From the NCBI GenBank assembly GCA_008973525.1, contig WACJ01000057.1:62001-126000 (forward strand): a stretch of DNA of 64,000 nt, given 5' to 3'. Position 1 is the first letter of the stretch, and each line of letters opens with the position of its first letter. A program made the translations under genes and the position numbers. Shown in pieces: positions 35,535 to 48,165 of the stretch. This DNA is from Stenopsyche tienmushanensis (Eukaryota > Arthropoda > Insecta > Trichoptera > Stenopsychidae). Under the pieces are notes generated by a model that was not told the DNA's origin, made no database searches, and saw only the letters and a list, made by a program, of their open reading frames with translations.

Positions 35535-35728
35535 ATTCTTGAATTCTAGGTTACGGGCACAGTTTTCATTTGCATTTGAAAATCTCAGGATTTCAATAGT
35601 TTTCATGTCTGTGATTCGTGACGGGAATTACCGTCATTGAATGCAAATCAATTTTTCTTTAAACCAAAAGTGAACACGTATACTTTTTTCAATTTTTTAA
35701 ACGTCCAGCATGAAAATGTGAAAGGACA
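35535..35728 (+). repeat. Satellite array, truncated first monomer
   Basis: The monomer starts partway in (CTTGAATTCTAGGTTACGGG) and differs slightly from the core, for example GCATTTGAAAATCTC for GCACTTGAAAACCTC. AGGTG at 35521 may mark a few more bases of the monomer before a small insertion. Confidence 0.75.
35619..35648. other. Dyad plus octamer module inside the satellite monomer (first example)
   Basis: TGACGG (35619-35624) and CCGTCA (35631-35636) form an inverted repeat around 6 nt. TTGA then separates them from ATGCAAAT (35641-35648), the classic POU/octamer sequence. TGACG is the half-site of CREB/ATF factors. The module repeats every 361 bp. That any protein binds it is inference from the motifs. 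Confidence 0.7.
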
Positions 35729-38700
35729 ATGCGTATTCTTCAAAACTATGTTGAACTGCAAGTCGCAACTTTGAAATATAAAGAAAAAATACGCTATTCA
35801 ACAAACAAAAAAGAATTTTTCGTAATATTTGTCTTTGCAAAATTAAAAATATCGCTTAAACTTCTTCAAACTATCTTTATTTCATTTTTGAGGTGCTTCT
35901 TGAATTCCATGTTACGGGCACAGTTTTCATTTGCACTTGAAAACCTCAGGATTTCAATAGTTTTCATGTATGTGATTCGTGACGGGAATTACCGTCATTG
36001 AATGCAAATCAATTTTTCTTTAAACCAAAAGTGAACACGTATACTTTTTTCAATTTTTTAAACGTCCAGCATGAAAATGTGAAAGGACAATGCGTATTCT
36101 TCAAAACAATGTTGAACTGCAAGTCGCAACTCTGAAATATAAAGAAAAAATACGCTATTCAACAAACAAAAAAGAATTTTTCGTAATATTTGTCTTTGCA
36201 AAATTAAAAATATCGCTTAAACTTCTTCAAACTATCCTTGTTCCATTGTTGAGGTGCTTCTTGTATTCTAAATTATAAGCAAAGTTTTCATTTGCACTTG
36301 AAAACCTCAGGATTTCAATAGTTTTCATGTCTGTGATTCGTGACGGGAATTACCGTCATTGAATGCAAATCAATTTTTCTTTAAACCAAAAGTGAACACG
36401 TATACTTTTTTCAATTTTTTTAACGTCCAGCATGAAAATGTGAAAGGACAATGCGTATTCTTCAAAACTATGTTGAACTGCAAGTCGCAACTTTGAAATA
36501 TAAAGAAAAAATACGCTATTCAACAAACAAAAAAGAATTTTTCGTAATATTTGTCTTTGCAAAATTAAAAATATCGCTTAAACTTCTTCAAACTATCCTT
36601 GTTCCATTGTTGAGGTGCTTCTTGTATTCTAAATTATAAGCAAAGTTTTCATTTGCACTTGAAAACCTCAGGATTTCAATAGTTTTCATGTCTGTGATTC
36701 GTGACGGGAATTACCGTCATTGAATGCAAATCAATTTTTCTTTAAACCAAAAGTGAACACGTATACTTTTTTCAATTTTTTAAACGTCCAGCATGAAAAT
36801 GTGAAAGGACAATGCGTATTCTTCAAAACTATGTTGAACTGCAAGTCGCAACTTTGAAATATAAAGAAAAAATACGCTATTCAACAAACAAAAAAGAATT
36901 TTTCGTAATATTTGTCTTTGCAAAATTAAAAATATCGCTTAAACTTCTTCAAACTATCTTTATTTCATTTTTGAGGTGCTTCTTGAATTCCATGTTACGG
37001 GCACAGTTTTCATTTGCACTTGAAAACCTCAGGATTTCAATAGTTTTCATGTATGTGATTCGTGACGGGAATTACCGTCATTGAATGCAAATCAATTTTT
37101 CTTTAAACCAAAAGTGAACACGTATACTTTTTTCAATTTTTTAAACGTCCAGCATGAAAATGTGAAAGGACAATGCGTATTCTTCAAAACTATGTTGAAC
37201 TGCAAGTCGCAACTCTGAAATATAAAGAAAAAATACGCTATTCAACAAACAAAAAAGAATTTTTCGTAATATTTGTCTTTGCAAAATTAAAAATATCGCT
37301 TAAACTTCTTCAAACTATCCTTGTTCCATTGTTGAGGTGCTTCTTGTATTCTAAATTATAAGCAAAGTTTTCATTTGCACTTGAAAACCTCAGGATTTCA
37401 ATAGTTTTCATGTCTGTGATTCGTGACGGGAATTACCGTCATTGAATGCAAATCAATTTTTCTTTAAACCAAAAGTGAACACGTATACTTTTTTCAATTT
37501 TTTAAACGTCCAGCATGAAAATGTGAAAGGACAATGCGTATTCTTCAAAACTATGTTGAACTGCAAGTCGCAACTTTGAAATATAAAGAAAAAATACGCT
37601 ATTCAACAAACAAAAAAGAATTTTTCGTAATATTTGTCTTTGCAAAATTAAAAATATCGCTTAAACTTCTTCAAACTATCTTTATTTCATTTTTGAGGTG
37701 CTTCTTGAATTCCATGTTACGGGCACAGTTTTCATTTGCACTTGAAAACCTCAGGATTTCAATAGTTTTCATGTATGTGATTCGTGACGGGAATTACCGT
37801 CATTGAATGCAAATCAATTTTTCTTTAAACCAAAAGTGAACACGTATACTTTTTTCAATTTTTTAAACGTCCAGCATGAAAATGTGAAAGGACAATGCGT
37901 ATTCTTCAAAACAATGTTGAACTGCAAGTCGCAACTCTGAAATATAAAGAAAAAATACGCTATTCAACAAACAAAAAAGAATTTTTCGTAATATTTGTCT
38001 TTGCAAAATTAAAAATATCGCTTAAACTTCTTCAAACTATCCTTGTTCCATTGTTGAGGTGCTTCTTGTATTCTAAATTATAAGCAAAGTTTTCATTTGC
38101 ACTTGAAAACCTCAGGATTTCAATAGTTTTCATGTCTGTGATTCGTGACGGGAATTACCGTCATTGAATGCAAATCAATTTTTCTTTAAACCAAAAGTGA
38201 ACACGTATACTTTTTTCAATTTTTTAAACGTCCAGCATGAAAATGTGAAAGGACAATGCGTATTCTTCAAAACTATGTTGAACTGCAAGTCGCAACTTTG
38301 AAATATAAAGAAAAAATACGCTATTCAACAAACAAAAAAGAATTTTTCGTAATATTTGTCTTTGCAAAATTAAAAATATCGCTTAAACTTCTTCAAACTA
38401 TCTTTATTTCATTTTTGAGGTGCTTCTTGAATTCCATGTTACGGGCACAGTTTTCATTTGCACTTGAAAACCTCAGGATTTCAATAGTTTTCATGTATGT
38501 GATTCGTGACGGGAATTACCGTCATTGAATGCAAATCAATTTTTCTTTAAACCAAAAGTGAACACGTATACTTTTTTCAATTTTTTAAACGTCCAGCATG
38601 AAAATGTGAAAGGACAATGCGTATTCTTCAAAACTATGTTGAACTGCAAGTCGCAACTCTGAAATATAAAGAAAAAATACGCTATTCAACAAACAAAAAA

Positions 38701-41700
38701 GAATTTTTCGTAATATTTGTCTTTGCAAAATTAAAAATATCGCTTAAACTTCTTCAAACTATCCTTGTTCCATTGTTGAGGTGCTTCTTGTATTCTAAAT
38801 TATAAGCAAAGTTTTCATTTGCACTTGAAAACCTCAGGATTTCAATAGTTTTCATGTCTGTGATTCGTGACGGGAATTACCGTCATTTAATGCAAATCAA
38901 TTTTTCTTTAAACCAAAAGTGAACACGTATACTTTTTTCAATTTTTTAAACGTCCAGCATGAAAATGTGAAAGGACAATGCGTATTCTTCAAAACTATGT
39001 TGAACTGCAAGTCGCAACTTTGAAATATAAAGAAAAAATACGCTATTCAACAAACAAAAAAGAATTTTTCGTAATATTTGTCTTTGCAAAATTAAAAATA
39101 TCGCTTAAACTTCTTCAAACTATCTTTATTTCATTTTTGAGGTGCTTCTTGAATTCCATGTTACGGGCACAGTTTTCATTTGCACTTGAAAACCTCAGGA
39201 TTTCAATAGTTTTCATGTATGTGATTCGTGACGGGAATTACCGTCATTGAATGCAAATCAATTTTTCTTTAAACCAAAAGTGAACACGTATACTTTTTTC
39301 AATTTTTTAAACGTCCAGCATGAAAATGTGAAAGGACAATGCGTATTCTTCAAAACTATGTTGAACTGCAAGTCGCAACTCTGAAATATAAAGAAAAAAT
39401 ACGCTATTCAACAAACAAAAAAGAATTTTTCGTAATATTTGTCTTTGCAAAATTAAAAATATCACTTAAACTTCTTCAAACTATCCTTGTTCCATTGTTG
39501 AGGTGCTTCTTGTATTCTAAATTATAAGCAAAGTTTTCATTTGCACTTGAAAACCTCAGGATTTCAATAGTTTTCATGTCTGTGATTCGTGACGGGAATT
39601 ACCGTCATTGAATGCAAATCAATTTTTCTTTAAACCAAAAGTGAACACGTATACTTTTTTCAATTTTTTAAACGTCCAGCATGAAAATGTGAAAGGACAA
39701 TGCGTATTCTTCAAAACTATGTTGAACTGCAAGTCGCAACTTTGAAATATAAAGAAAAAATACGCTATTCAACAAACAAAAAAGAATTTTTCGTAATATT
39801 TGTCTTTGCAAAATTAAAAATATCGCTTAAACTTCTTCAAACTATCTTTATTTCATTTTTGAGGTGCTTCTTGAATTCCATGTTACGGGCACAGTTTTCA
39901 TTTGCACTTGAAAACCTCAGGATTTCAATAGTTTTCATGTATGTGATTCGTGACGGGAATTACCGTCATTGAATGCAAATCAATTTTTCTTTAAACCAAA
40001 AGTGAACACGTATACTTTTTTCAATTTTTTAAACGTCCAGCATGAAAATGTGAAAGGACAATGCGTATTCTTCAAAACAATGTTGAACTGCAAGTCGCAA
40101 CTCTGAAATATAAAGAAAAAATACGCTATTCAACAAACAAAAAAGAATTTTTCGTAATATTTGTCTTTGCAAAATTAAAAATATCGCTTAAACTTCTTCA
40201 AACTATCCTTGTTCCATTGTTGAGGTGCTTCTTGTATTCTAAATTATAAGCAAAGTTTTCATTTGCACTTGAAAACCTCAGGATTTCAATAGTTTTCATG
40301 TCTGTGATTCGTGACGGGAATTACCGTCATTGAATGCAAATCAATTTTTCTTTAAACCAAAAGTGAACACGTATACTTTTTTCAATTTTTTAAACGTCCA
40401 GCATGAAAATGTGAAAGGACAATGCGTATTCTTCAAAACTATGTTGAACTGCAAGTCGCAACTTTGAAATATAAAGAAAAAATACGCTATTCAACAAACA
40501 AAAAAGAATTTTTCGTAATATTTGTCTTTGCAAAATTAAAAATATCGCTTAAACTTCTTCAAACTATCTTTATTTCATTTTTGAGGTGCTTCTTGAATTC
40601 CATGTTACGGGCACAGTTTTCATTTGCACTTGAAAACCTCAGGATTTCAATAGTTTTCATGTATGTGATTCGTGACGGGAATTACCGTCATTGAATGCAA
40701 ATCAATTTTTCTTTAAACCAAAAGTGAACACGTATACTTTTTTCAATTTTTTAAACGTCCAGCATGAAAATGTGAAAGGACAATGCGTATTCTTCAAAAC
40801 TATGTTGAACTGCAAGTCGCAACTCTGAAATATAAAGAAAAAATACGCTATTCAACAAACAAAAAAGAATTTTTCGTAATATTTGTCTTTGCAAAATTAA
40901 AAATATCGCTTAAACTTCTTCAAACTATCCTTGTTCCATTGTTGAGGTGCTTCTTGTATTCTAAATTATAAGCAAAGTTTTCATTTGCACTTGAAAACCT
41001 CAGGATTTCAATAGTTTTCATGTCTGTGATTCGTGACGGGAATTACCGTCATTGAATGCAAATCAATTTTTCTTTAAACCAAAAGTGAACACGTATACTT
41101 TTTTCAATTTTTTAAACGTCCAGCATGAAAATGTGAAAGGACAATGCGTATTCTTCAAAACTTTGTTGAACTGCAAGTCGCAACTTTGAAATATAAAGAA
41201 AAAATACGCTATTCAACAAACAAAAAAGAATTTTTCGTAATATTTGTCTTTGCAAAATTAAAAATATCGCTTAAACTTCTTCAAACTATCTTTATTTCAT
41301 TTTTGAGGTGCTTCTTGAATTCCATGTTACGGGCACAGTTTTCATTTGCACTTGAAAACCTCAGGATTTCAATAGTTTTCATGTATGTGATTCGTGACGG
41401 GAATTACCGTCATTGAATGCAAATCAATTTTTCTTTAAACCAAAAGTGAACACGTATACTTTTTTCAATTTTTTAAACGTCCAGCATGAAAATGTGAAAG
41501 GACAATGCGTATTCTTCAAAACTATGTTGAACTGCAAGTCGCAACTCTGAAATATAAAGAAAAAATACGCTATTCAACAAACAAAAAAGAATTTTTCGTA
41601 ATATTTGTCTTTGCAAAATTAAAAATATCGCTTAAACTTCTTCAAACTATCCTTGTTCCATTGTTGAGGTGCTTCTTGTATTCTAAATTATAAGCAAAGT

Positions 41701-43670
41701 TTTCATTTGCACTTGAAAACCTCAGGATTTCAATAGTTTTCATGTCTGTGATTCGTGACGGGAATTACCGTCATTTAATGCAAATCAATTTTTCTTTAAA
41801 CCAAAAGTGAACACGTATACTTTTTTCAATTTTTTAAACGTCCAGCATGAAAATGTGAAAGGACAATGCGTATTCTTCAAAACTATGTTGAACTGCAAGT
41901 CGCAACTTTGAAATATAAAGAAAAAATACGCTATTCAACAAACAAAAAAGAATTTTTCGTAATATTTGTCTTTGCAAAATTAAAAATATCGCTTAAACTT
42001 CTTCAAACTATCTTTATTTCATTTTTGAGGTGCTTCTTGAATTCCATGTTACGGGCACAGTTTTCATTTGCACTTGAAAACCTCAGGATTTCAATAGTTT
42101 TCATGTATGTGATTCGTGACGGGAATTACCGTCATTGAATGCAAATCAATTTTTCTTTAAACCAAAAGTGAACACGTATACTTTTTTCAATTTTTTAAAC
42201 GTCCAGCATGAAAATGTGAAAGGACAATGCGTATTCTTCAAAACTATGTTGAACTGCAAGTCGCAACTCTGAAATATAAAGAAAAAATACGCTATTCAAC
42301 AAACAAAAAAGAATTTTTCGTAATATTTGTCTTTGCAAAATTAAAAATATCACTTAAACTTCTTCAAACTATCCTTGTTCCATTGTTGAGGTGCTTCTTG
42401 TATTCTAAATTATAAGCAAAGTTTTCATTTGCACTTGAAAACCTCAGGATTTCAATAGTTTTCATGTCTGTGATTCGTGACGGGAATTACCGTCATTGAA
42501 TGCAAATCAATTTTTCTTTAAACCAAAAGTGAACACGTATACTTTTTTCAATTTTTTAAACGTCCAGCATGAAAATGTGAAAGGACAATGCGTATTCTTC
42601 AAAACTATGTTGAACTGCAAGTCGCAACTTTGAAATATAAAGAAAAAATACGCTATTCAACAAACAAAAAAGAATTTTTCGTAATATTTGTCTTTGCAAA
42701 ATTAAAAATATCGCTTAAACTTCTTCAAACTATCTTTATTTCATTTTTGAGGTGCTTCTTGAATTCCATGTTACGGGCACAGTTTTCATTTGCACTTGAA
42801 AACCTCAGGATTTCAATAGTTTTCATGTATGTGATTCGTGACGGGAATTACCGTCATTGAATGCAAATCAATTTTTCTTTAAACCAAAAGTGAACACGTA
42901 TACTTTTTTCAATTTTTTAAACGTCCAGCATGAAAATGTGAAAGGACAATGCGTATTCTTCAAAACTATGTTGAACTGCAAGTCGCAACTCTGAAATATA
43001 AAGAAAAAATACGCTATTCAACAAACAAAAAAGAATTTTTCGTAATATTTGTCTTTGCAAAATTAAAAATATCGCTTAAACTTCTTCAAACTATCCTTGT
43101 TCCATTGTTGAGGTGCTTCTTGTATTCTAAATTATAAGCAAAGTTTTCATTTGCACTTGAAAACCTCAGGATTTCAATAGTTTTCATGTCTGTGATTCGT
43201 GACGGGAATTACCGTCATTGAATGCAAATCAATTTTTCTTTAAACCAAAAGTGAACACGTATACTTTTTTCAATTTTTTAAACGTCCAGCATGAAAATGT
43301 GAAAGGACAATGCGTATTCTTCAAAACTATGTTGAACTGCAAGTCGCAACTTTGAAATATAAAGAAAAAATACGCTATTCAACAAACAAAAAAGAATTTT
43401 TCGTAATATTTGTCTTTGCAAAATTAAAAATATCGCTTAAACTTCTTCAAACTATCCTTGTTCCATTGTTGAGGTGCTTCTTGTATTCTAAATTATAAGC
43501 AAAGTTTTCATTTGCACTTGAAAACCTCAGGATTTCAATAGTTTTCATGTCTGTGATTCGTGACGGGAATTACCGTCATTGAATGCAAATCAATTTTTCT
43601 TTAAACCAAAAGTGAACACGTATACTTTTTTCAATTTTTTAAACGTCCAGCATGAAAATGTGAAAGGACA
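35729..43670 (+). repeat. Satellite array core: 22 monomers of exactly 361 bp, alternating A/B (722-bp higher-order repeat)
   Basis: Taking ATGCGTATTC as unit start, 22 units follow at exactly 361-bp steps. Two types are distinguished. A has CAACTTTGAA, ATCTTTATTTCATTTTTG, AATTCCATGTTACGGGCACA and GTATGTGATTC. B has CAACTCTGAA, ATCCTTGTTCCATTGTTG, TATTCTAAATTATAAGCAAA and GTCTGTGATTC. The order is A B B* then (A B) nine times, with a final B*, where B* starts A-like and ends B-like. Copies of one type differ by only a few substitutions. Because 361 is not a multiple of 3, the 62- and 90-codon open frames in each unit lie in different frames and are not coding evidence. The array is homogenised satellite DNA. 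Confidence 0.95.
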
Positions 43671-45510
43671 ATGCGTATTCTTCAAAACTATGTTGAACTG
43701 CAAGTCGCAACATTGAAATATAAAGAAAAAATACGCTATTCATCAAACAAAAAAGAATTTTTCGTAATATTTGTCTTTGCAAAATTGAAAATAACGCTTA
43801 AACTTCTTCAAACTATATAACTTCTTGAATTCTAAATTACGGGCACAGTTTTCATTTGCCCTTGAAAACCTCAGGATAACAATAGTTTTCATGTCTGTGA
43901 TTCGTGACGGGTATTGCCGTCATTGAATGCAAATCAATTTTTCTTTAAATCAAAAGTGAACACGTATCCTTTTTTTAATTTTTTTAACGTCCAGCATGAA
44001 AATGTGAAAGGTCAATGCGTATTCTTCAAAACTATGTTGAACTGCAAGTCGCAACATTGAAATATAAAGAAAAAATACGCTATTCATCAAACAAAATAGA
44101 ATTTATCGTAATATTTTTCTTTGCAAAATTGAAAATAACGCTAAAACTTCTTCAAACTATATAACTTCTTGAATTCTAAATTACGGGCACAGTTTTCATT
44201 TGCCCTTGAAAATCTCAAGATTTAAATAGTTTTCTTGTTTTGTAATTCGTGACGGGTATCGCCGTCATTGGATGCAAATCAATTTTTCTTTAAATCAAAA
44301 GTGAACACGTATACTTTTTTCAATTTTTTTAACGTCCAGCATGAAAATGTGAAAGGACAATGCGTATTCTTCAAAACTATGTTAAATTGCAAGTCGCAAC
44401 TTTGAAATATAAAGAAAAAATACGCTATTCATCAAACAAAATAGAATTTATCGTAATATTTTTCTTTGCAAAATTGAAAATAACGCTAAAACTTCTTCAA
44501 ACTATATAACTTCCTGAATTCTAAATTACGGGCACAGTTTTCATTTGCACTTGAAAACCTTAAGGATAACAATAGTTTTCATGTCTGTGATTCGTGACGG
44601 GTATTGCCGTCATTGAATACAAATCAATTTTTCTTTAAATCAAAAGTGAACACGTATACTTTTTTCAATTTTTTTAACGTCCAGCATGAAAATGTGAAAG
44701 GACAATGCGTATTCTTCAAAACTTTGTAGAACTGCAAGTCGCAATATTGAAATATAAAGAAAAAATACGCTATTCATCAAACAAAAAAGAATTTTTCGTA
44801 ATATTTGTCTTGGCAAAATTAAAAATAACGCTTAAACTTCTTCAAACTATCCTTGTTTCATTGTTGAGGTGCTTCTTGAATTCTAATTAACGGGCACAGT
44901 TATCATTTGCACTTGAAAACCTCAGGATTTCAATAGTTTTCATGTTTTGTAATTCGTGACAGGTATCGCCGTCATTGGATGCAAATCAATTTTTTTTTAA
45001 ATCAAAAGTGAACACGTATACTTTTTTCAATTTTTTTAACGTCCAGCATGAAAATGTGAAAGGACAATGCGTATTCTTCAAAACTATGTTTAATTGCAAG
45101 TCGCAACTTTGAAATATAAAGAAAAAATACGCTATTCATCAAACAAAATAGAATTTATCGTAATATTTGTCTTGGCAAAATTGAAAATATCGCTTAAACT
45201 TCTTCAAACTATCCTTGTTTTATTGTTGAAGTGCTTCTTGAATTATAAATTACGGGCAGTTTTCATTTGCTCTTGAAAATCTCAAGATTTTAATAGTTTT
45301 CATGTTTTGTAATTCGTGACGGGTAACGCCGTCATTGGATGCAAATCAATTTTTCTTTAAATCAAAAGTGAACACGTATACTTTTTTCAATTTTTTAAAC
45401 GTCCAGCATGAAAATGTGAAAGAACCATCCGTATTTTTCAAAATTATGTTTAACTGCAAGTCGAAATTTTTAAATTTAAAGAAAAAATACGCTATACAAA
45501 AAAAAAAAGA
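43671..45510 (+). repeat. Satellite array, degenerate right edge
   Basis: Unit starts at 43671, 44015, 44360, 44705, 45067 and 45427 give lengths of 344, 345, 345, 362 and 360 bp, plus a partial unit. The three short units share a deletion across the variable block (CAAACTATATAACTTC in place of the longer type-B sequence). Divergence rises to the right, ending in A-rich sequence (AAAAAAAAAAAAGAAATTC). This is typical of unhomogenised array margins. Confidence 0.9.
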
Positions 45511-47189
45511 AATTCAAATAAATAAAAACAAAAGCTAACTTGGTTCGATGCAAATGTACATCGATAATTTTGCCGAAAAGGCTATTAATAATCAGTTTGA
45601 GGCGCCGCGCTTTCACAGGGTGGCACAAAAAATGGTCAGCGACACAGTCCGATATAGATATTAACGCGTAAAGCACTTTTGACTCAAAAAAAGAGCAGAT
45701 GAGCGGAGCACACAAAATCACGGCCGATAACAACGGTTGCCAACCGACCAATCTAATCTAATCCATTTAATTACATTAATATCTCAAATTTAAATTATTT
45801 TTATTTTTTGATTTTCTTTAATTTGTTTGCATAATTTTTATTCTCACCTGTATTATTTTTGTTAAATGAGGCCTTTCTAAAATTGAGTTTTTATTTAATT
45901 TATTTCATTAATAATTTACAGTATTCTACAGATGCGATTGTCCTTTAATTGTACACAAAGAAAAACTTTTTTCGTTGTTATTGACCGCTAATGGGTAGGA
46001 ACAGATACTTGACCCAAATAACACTATTTTTTAATTCTAACTTATTGTAGTACCCATTTATCATTATAAACCACAATTTACCAACAAAATGGATTGATTT
46101 TTGTATATGAGCCAAAACGTAACACAATTTGTCATTCGCTGTTGTAATGCGGTTAGAGACTATTTTTTTATTTTTCTTATTATTGAACAATTAAGCTTAG
46201 TTGACAATTCTGATACGTTCAATTCATAGAACCTTCCCACTTTAAAAACACCTTTGACGTTCTTTATATTTATTATATTAGGTGTTCCGGAAAATTTTGT
46301 TAATTTTTTGATTAAAATGATATAATTCATAATTCTTACTTTCCACTGTTAACAATAAAAAATAAGTGTTTCCTGAACCGTGTCTCGATATAGATTGTAA
46401 AGTCTTAAAATCTCGATCACTATCCGATCTTCTTATTTTGTGCTGGTATATTGAGTTGGTTTTATATTAAATAAGTATTAAATGTAATAATACATAAAAC
46501 AATGACACAATTTCTCTTCTTGTGTCTTAATTTTTTGCGAAAATATAGGCAACAAAATTTTATTTTGTTTTTTTTTTTTTGTGAAAAATAATCTTTATCA
46601 AAATTGGAATGGCTATCGCTCTGTCAACCAGCCAGGCATAAAATTAGTATCTCCCGTTTTATTTTCCGGGAGTTTTTTTTATTGGAAACGAAAACGACCC
46701 ACATTTCGAAAATTATCATAAATATAACGATACAATTTGCGATCTCGTTATATGTCAAAAATATAAATAGGTCTCGCAAACAAATCACGTGCCGTCACTG
46801 TCATGTCGTTCGTTTGAGTGACATTGCAAATACATAAATGATACACGTCCGTATGGCGTATTTCTTGTCGTTATTGCTAATGTCTGAAATAAAACGTAGT
46901 ACTTTTATTGCGAACGGGCATTGTTTAAATATTGAGTGACAGTGAAAACACGTCTCGGAGTAAAATAAACGTAAGATAAAATATATGGTGATCTCGATTT
47001 AAAATTTTAATAAGAGGGGTTAAACGAGCCCCGTAGCGTCTTAACGATTTTCCAAAATGTTTCCATTACATACCTGATGTATAATTTCATTTTATTTATC
47101 ATATTATAACGATGAATATTATATATTGAATACACGAGTTTAATTGTCATTCAATAATAATTATACCCATAAAACCCCATTAACTCCTA
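45511..47189. other. Spacer right of the satellite
   Basis: A GC-richer patch at 45590-45760 (GGCGCCGCGC; GATGAGCGGAGCACAC) matches nothing else in the window and has a motif-free minus-strand frame. The short repeat at 46367-46395 lies inside. No gene is supported. Confidence 0.35.
46367..46395 (-). repeat. Short dispersed repeat, inverted relative to 25252 and 25410
   Basis: TTTCCTGAACCGTGTCTCGA is the reverse complement of the 25252 and 25410 copies. Confidence 0.6.
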
Positions 47190-48165
47190 AAGGAGTACTA
47201 TCCCAGGGCCTGGGACCCCCCCTTCCACTATTCAGAAAGAGCACTCTTGTACATTGAGCTCGGATTATCTGTGCATTCGAGTTTTATGAAATTAAATGCT
47301 TAGATAAATCATGATCCATCCTGATGCATCTATTATTATGGCCACCCACTGTTCAAAATTATTCATGGACATTTACTTCAACCTAATGATTTTTTTTATG
47401 GACGATGCAGGCATGAGTATTTAATCGATTGATTTCAGAAGAAATAAGAGGACACTGGATAAATTGTACAAAACCATATTTTTATGTCGTGCAAATGGGG
47501 GGATTCAATATCAACGCTTTTTAAATCTGAGTAGTAATTTTTGAGTTTTGATTGAGATACTTTTCTGACCATGTTGATTGCGGAAATTGTGAATCGAAGA
47601 CAGAGACGGAGAGTGTCTTGCGTCTCATCATACACTCGTATATCGATGGCAAGGTCGTGCTGTAAAGATACCCCTACACGTCTAAATATTATCAATTTTA
47701 GTAATCTATAGCGCTCCATTTTCATTATTTATTCGAATAATAATTTCAAATCTTACATTTACGATCTCTATTATTATATTGTCGCAAATCAATGTCGAAT
47801 TTCCGGCCAAGTTTTACGAACACAGTTTTACAATAAAGGAAGACAAAATAAAGTCCGTATCCGGTTGTACACCAAATGTAATCCTATTTGAAATGCCATT
47901 GTATCGATCTGCCCAAATTTATCAATTTAACGCTTCAACAAAAGGATTATTCTATATTTAAGCAAAGAAATGAATGAATATTTTGTGCTATCAACGGTGT
48001 TAAGGTTCATTTATTTGATATACAAGATTGACACACGCCGCGCGGTCCTGAGAAAAAAATTGATTCGTATGGATAATAAGCGGTCCACATACGAATATAG
48101 CATCTACTTTTACGTCAATTTTAAATTAACTCACCAATCAAAGGGTTAAGGATCTTGACCTGTAT
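47190..48165 (+). repeat. Dispersed repeat family D1, longest copy
   Basis: It opens with CTATTCAGAAAGAGCACTCT and continues through GAATCGAAGACAGAGACGGA, CTCATCATACACTCGTATAT, GATGGCAAGGTCG, GCTATCAACGGTGTTAAGGT and CACGCCGCGCGGTCCTGAGA. It ends with ACGAATATAGCATCTA and TTAACTCACCAATC. Other copies contain subsets of these blocks in the same order. There is no transposase or RT-like frame and the class is unknown. Confidence 0.6.

Noticed and set aside
35611..35636. CENP-B box in the satellite (ATTCGTGACGGGA)
   Set aside because: It has TTCG and CGGGA, but only 3 bases lie between them, while the CENP-B box needs 7 (TTCGNNNNANNCGGG). The resemblance is coincidental at this spacing.
35729..45276. 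Repeated open frames of 60-90 codons starting MRILQN in every satellite unit
   Set aside because: The unit length of 361 is not divisible by 3, so successive frames are out of phase. Stops fall at type-specific substitutions, and there is no Kozak, splice or domain evidence. They are by-products of repetition.
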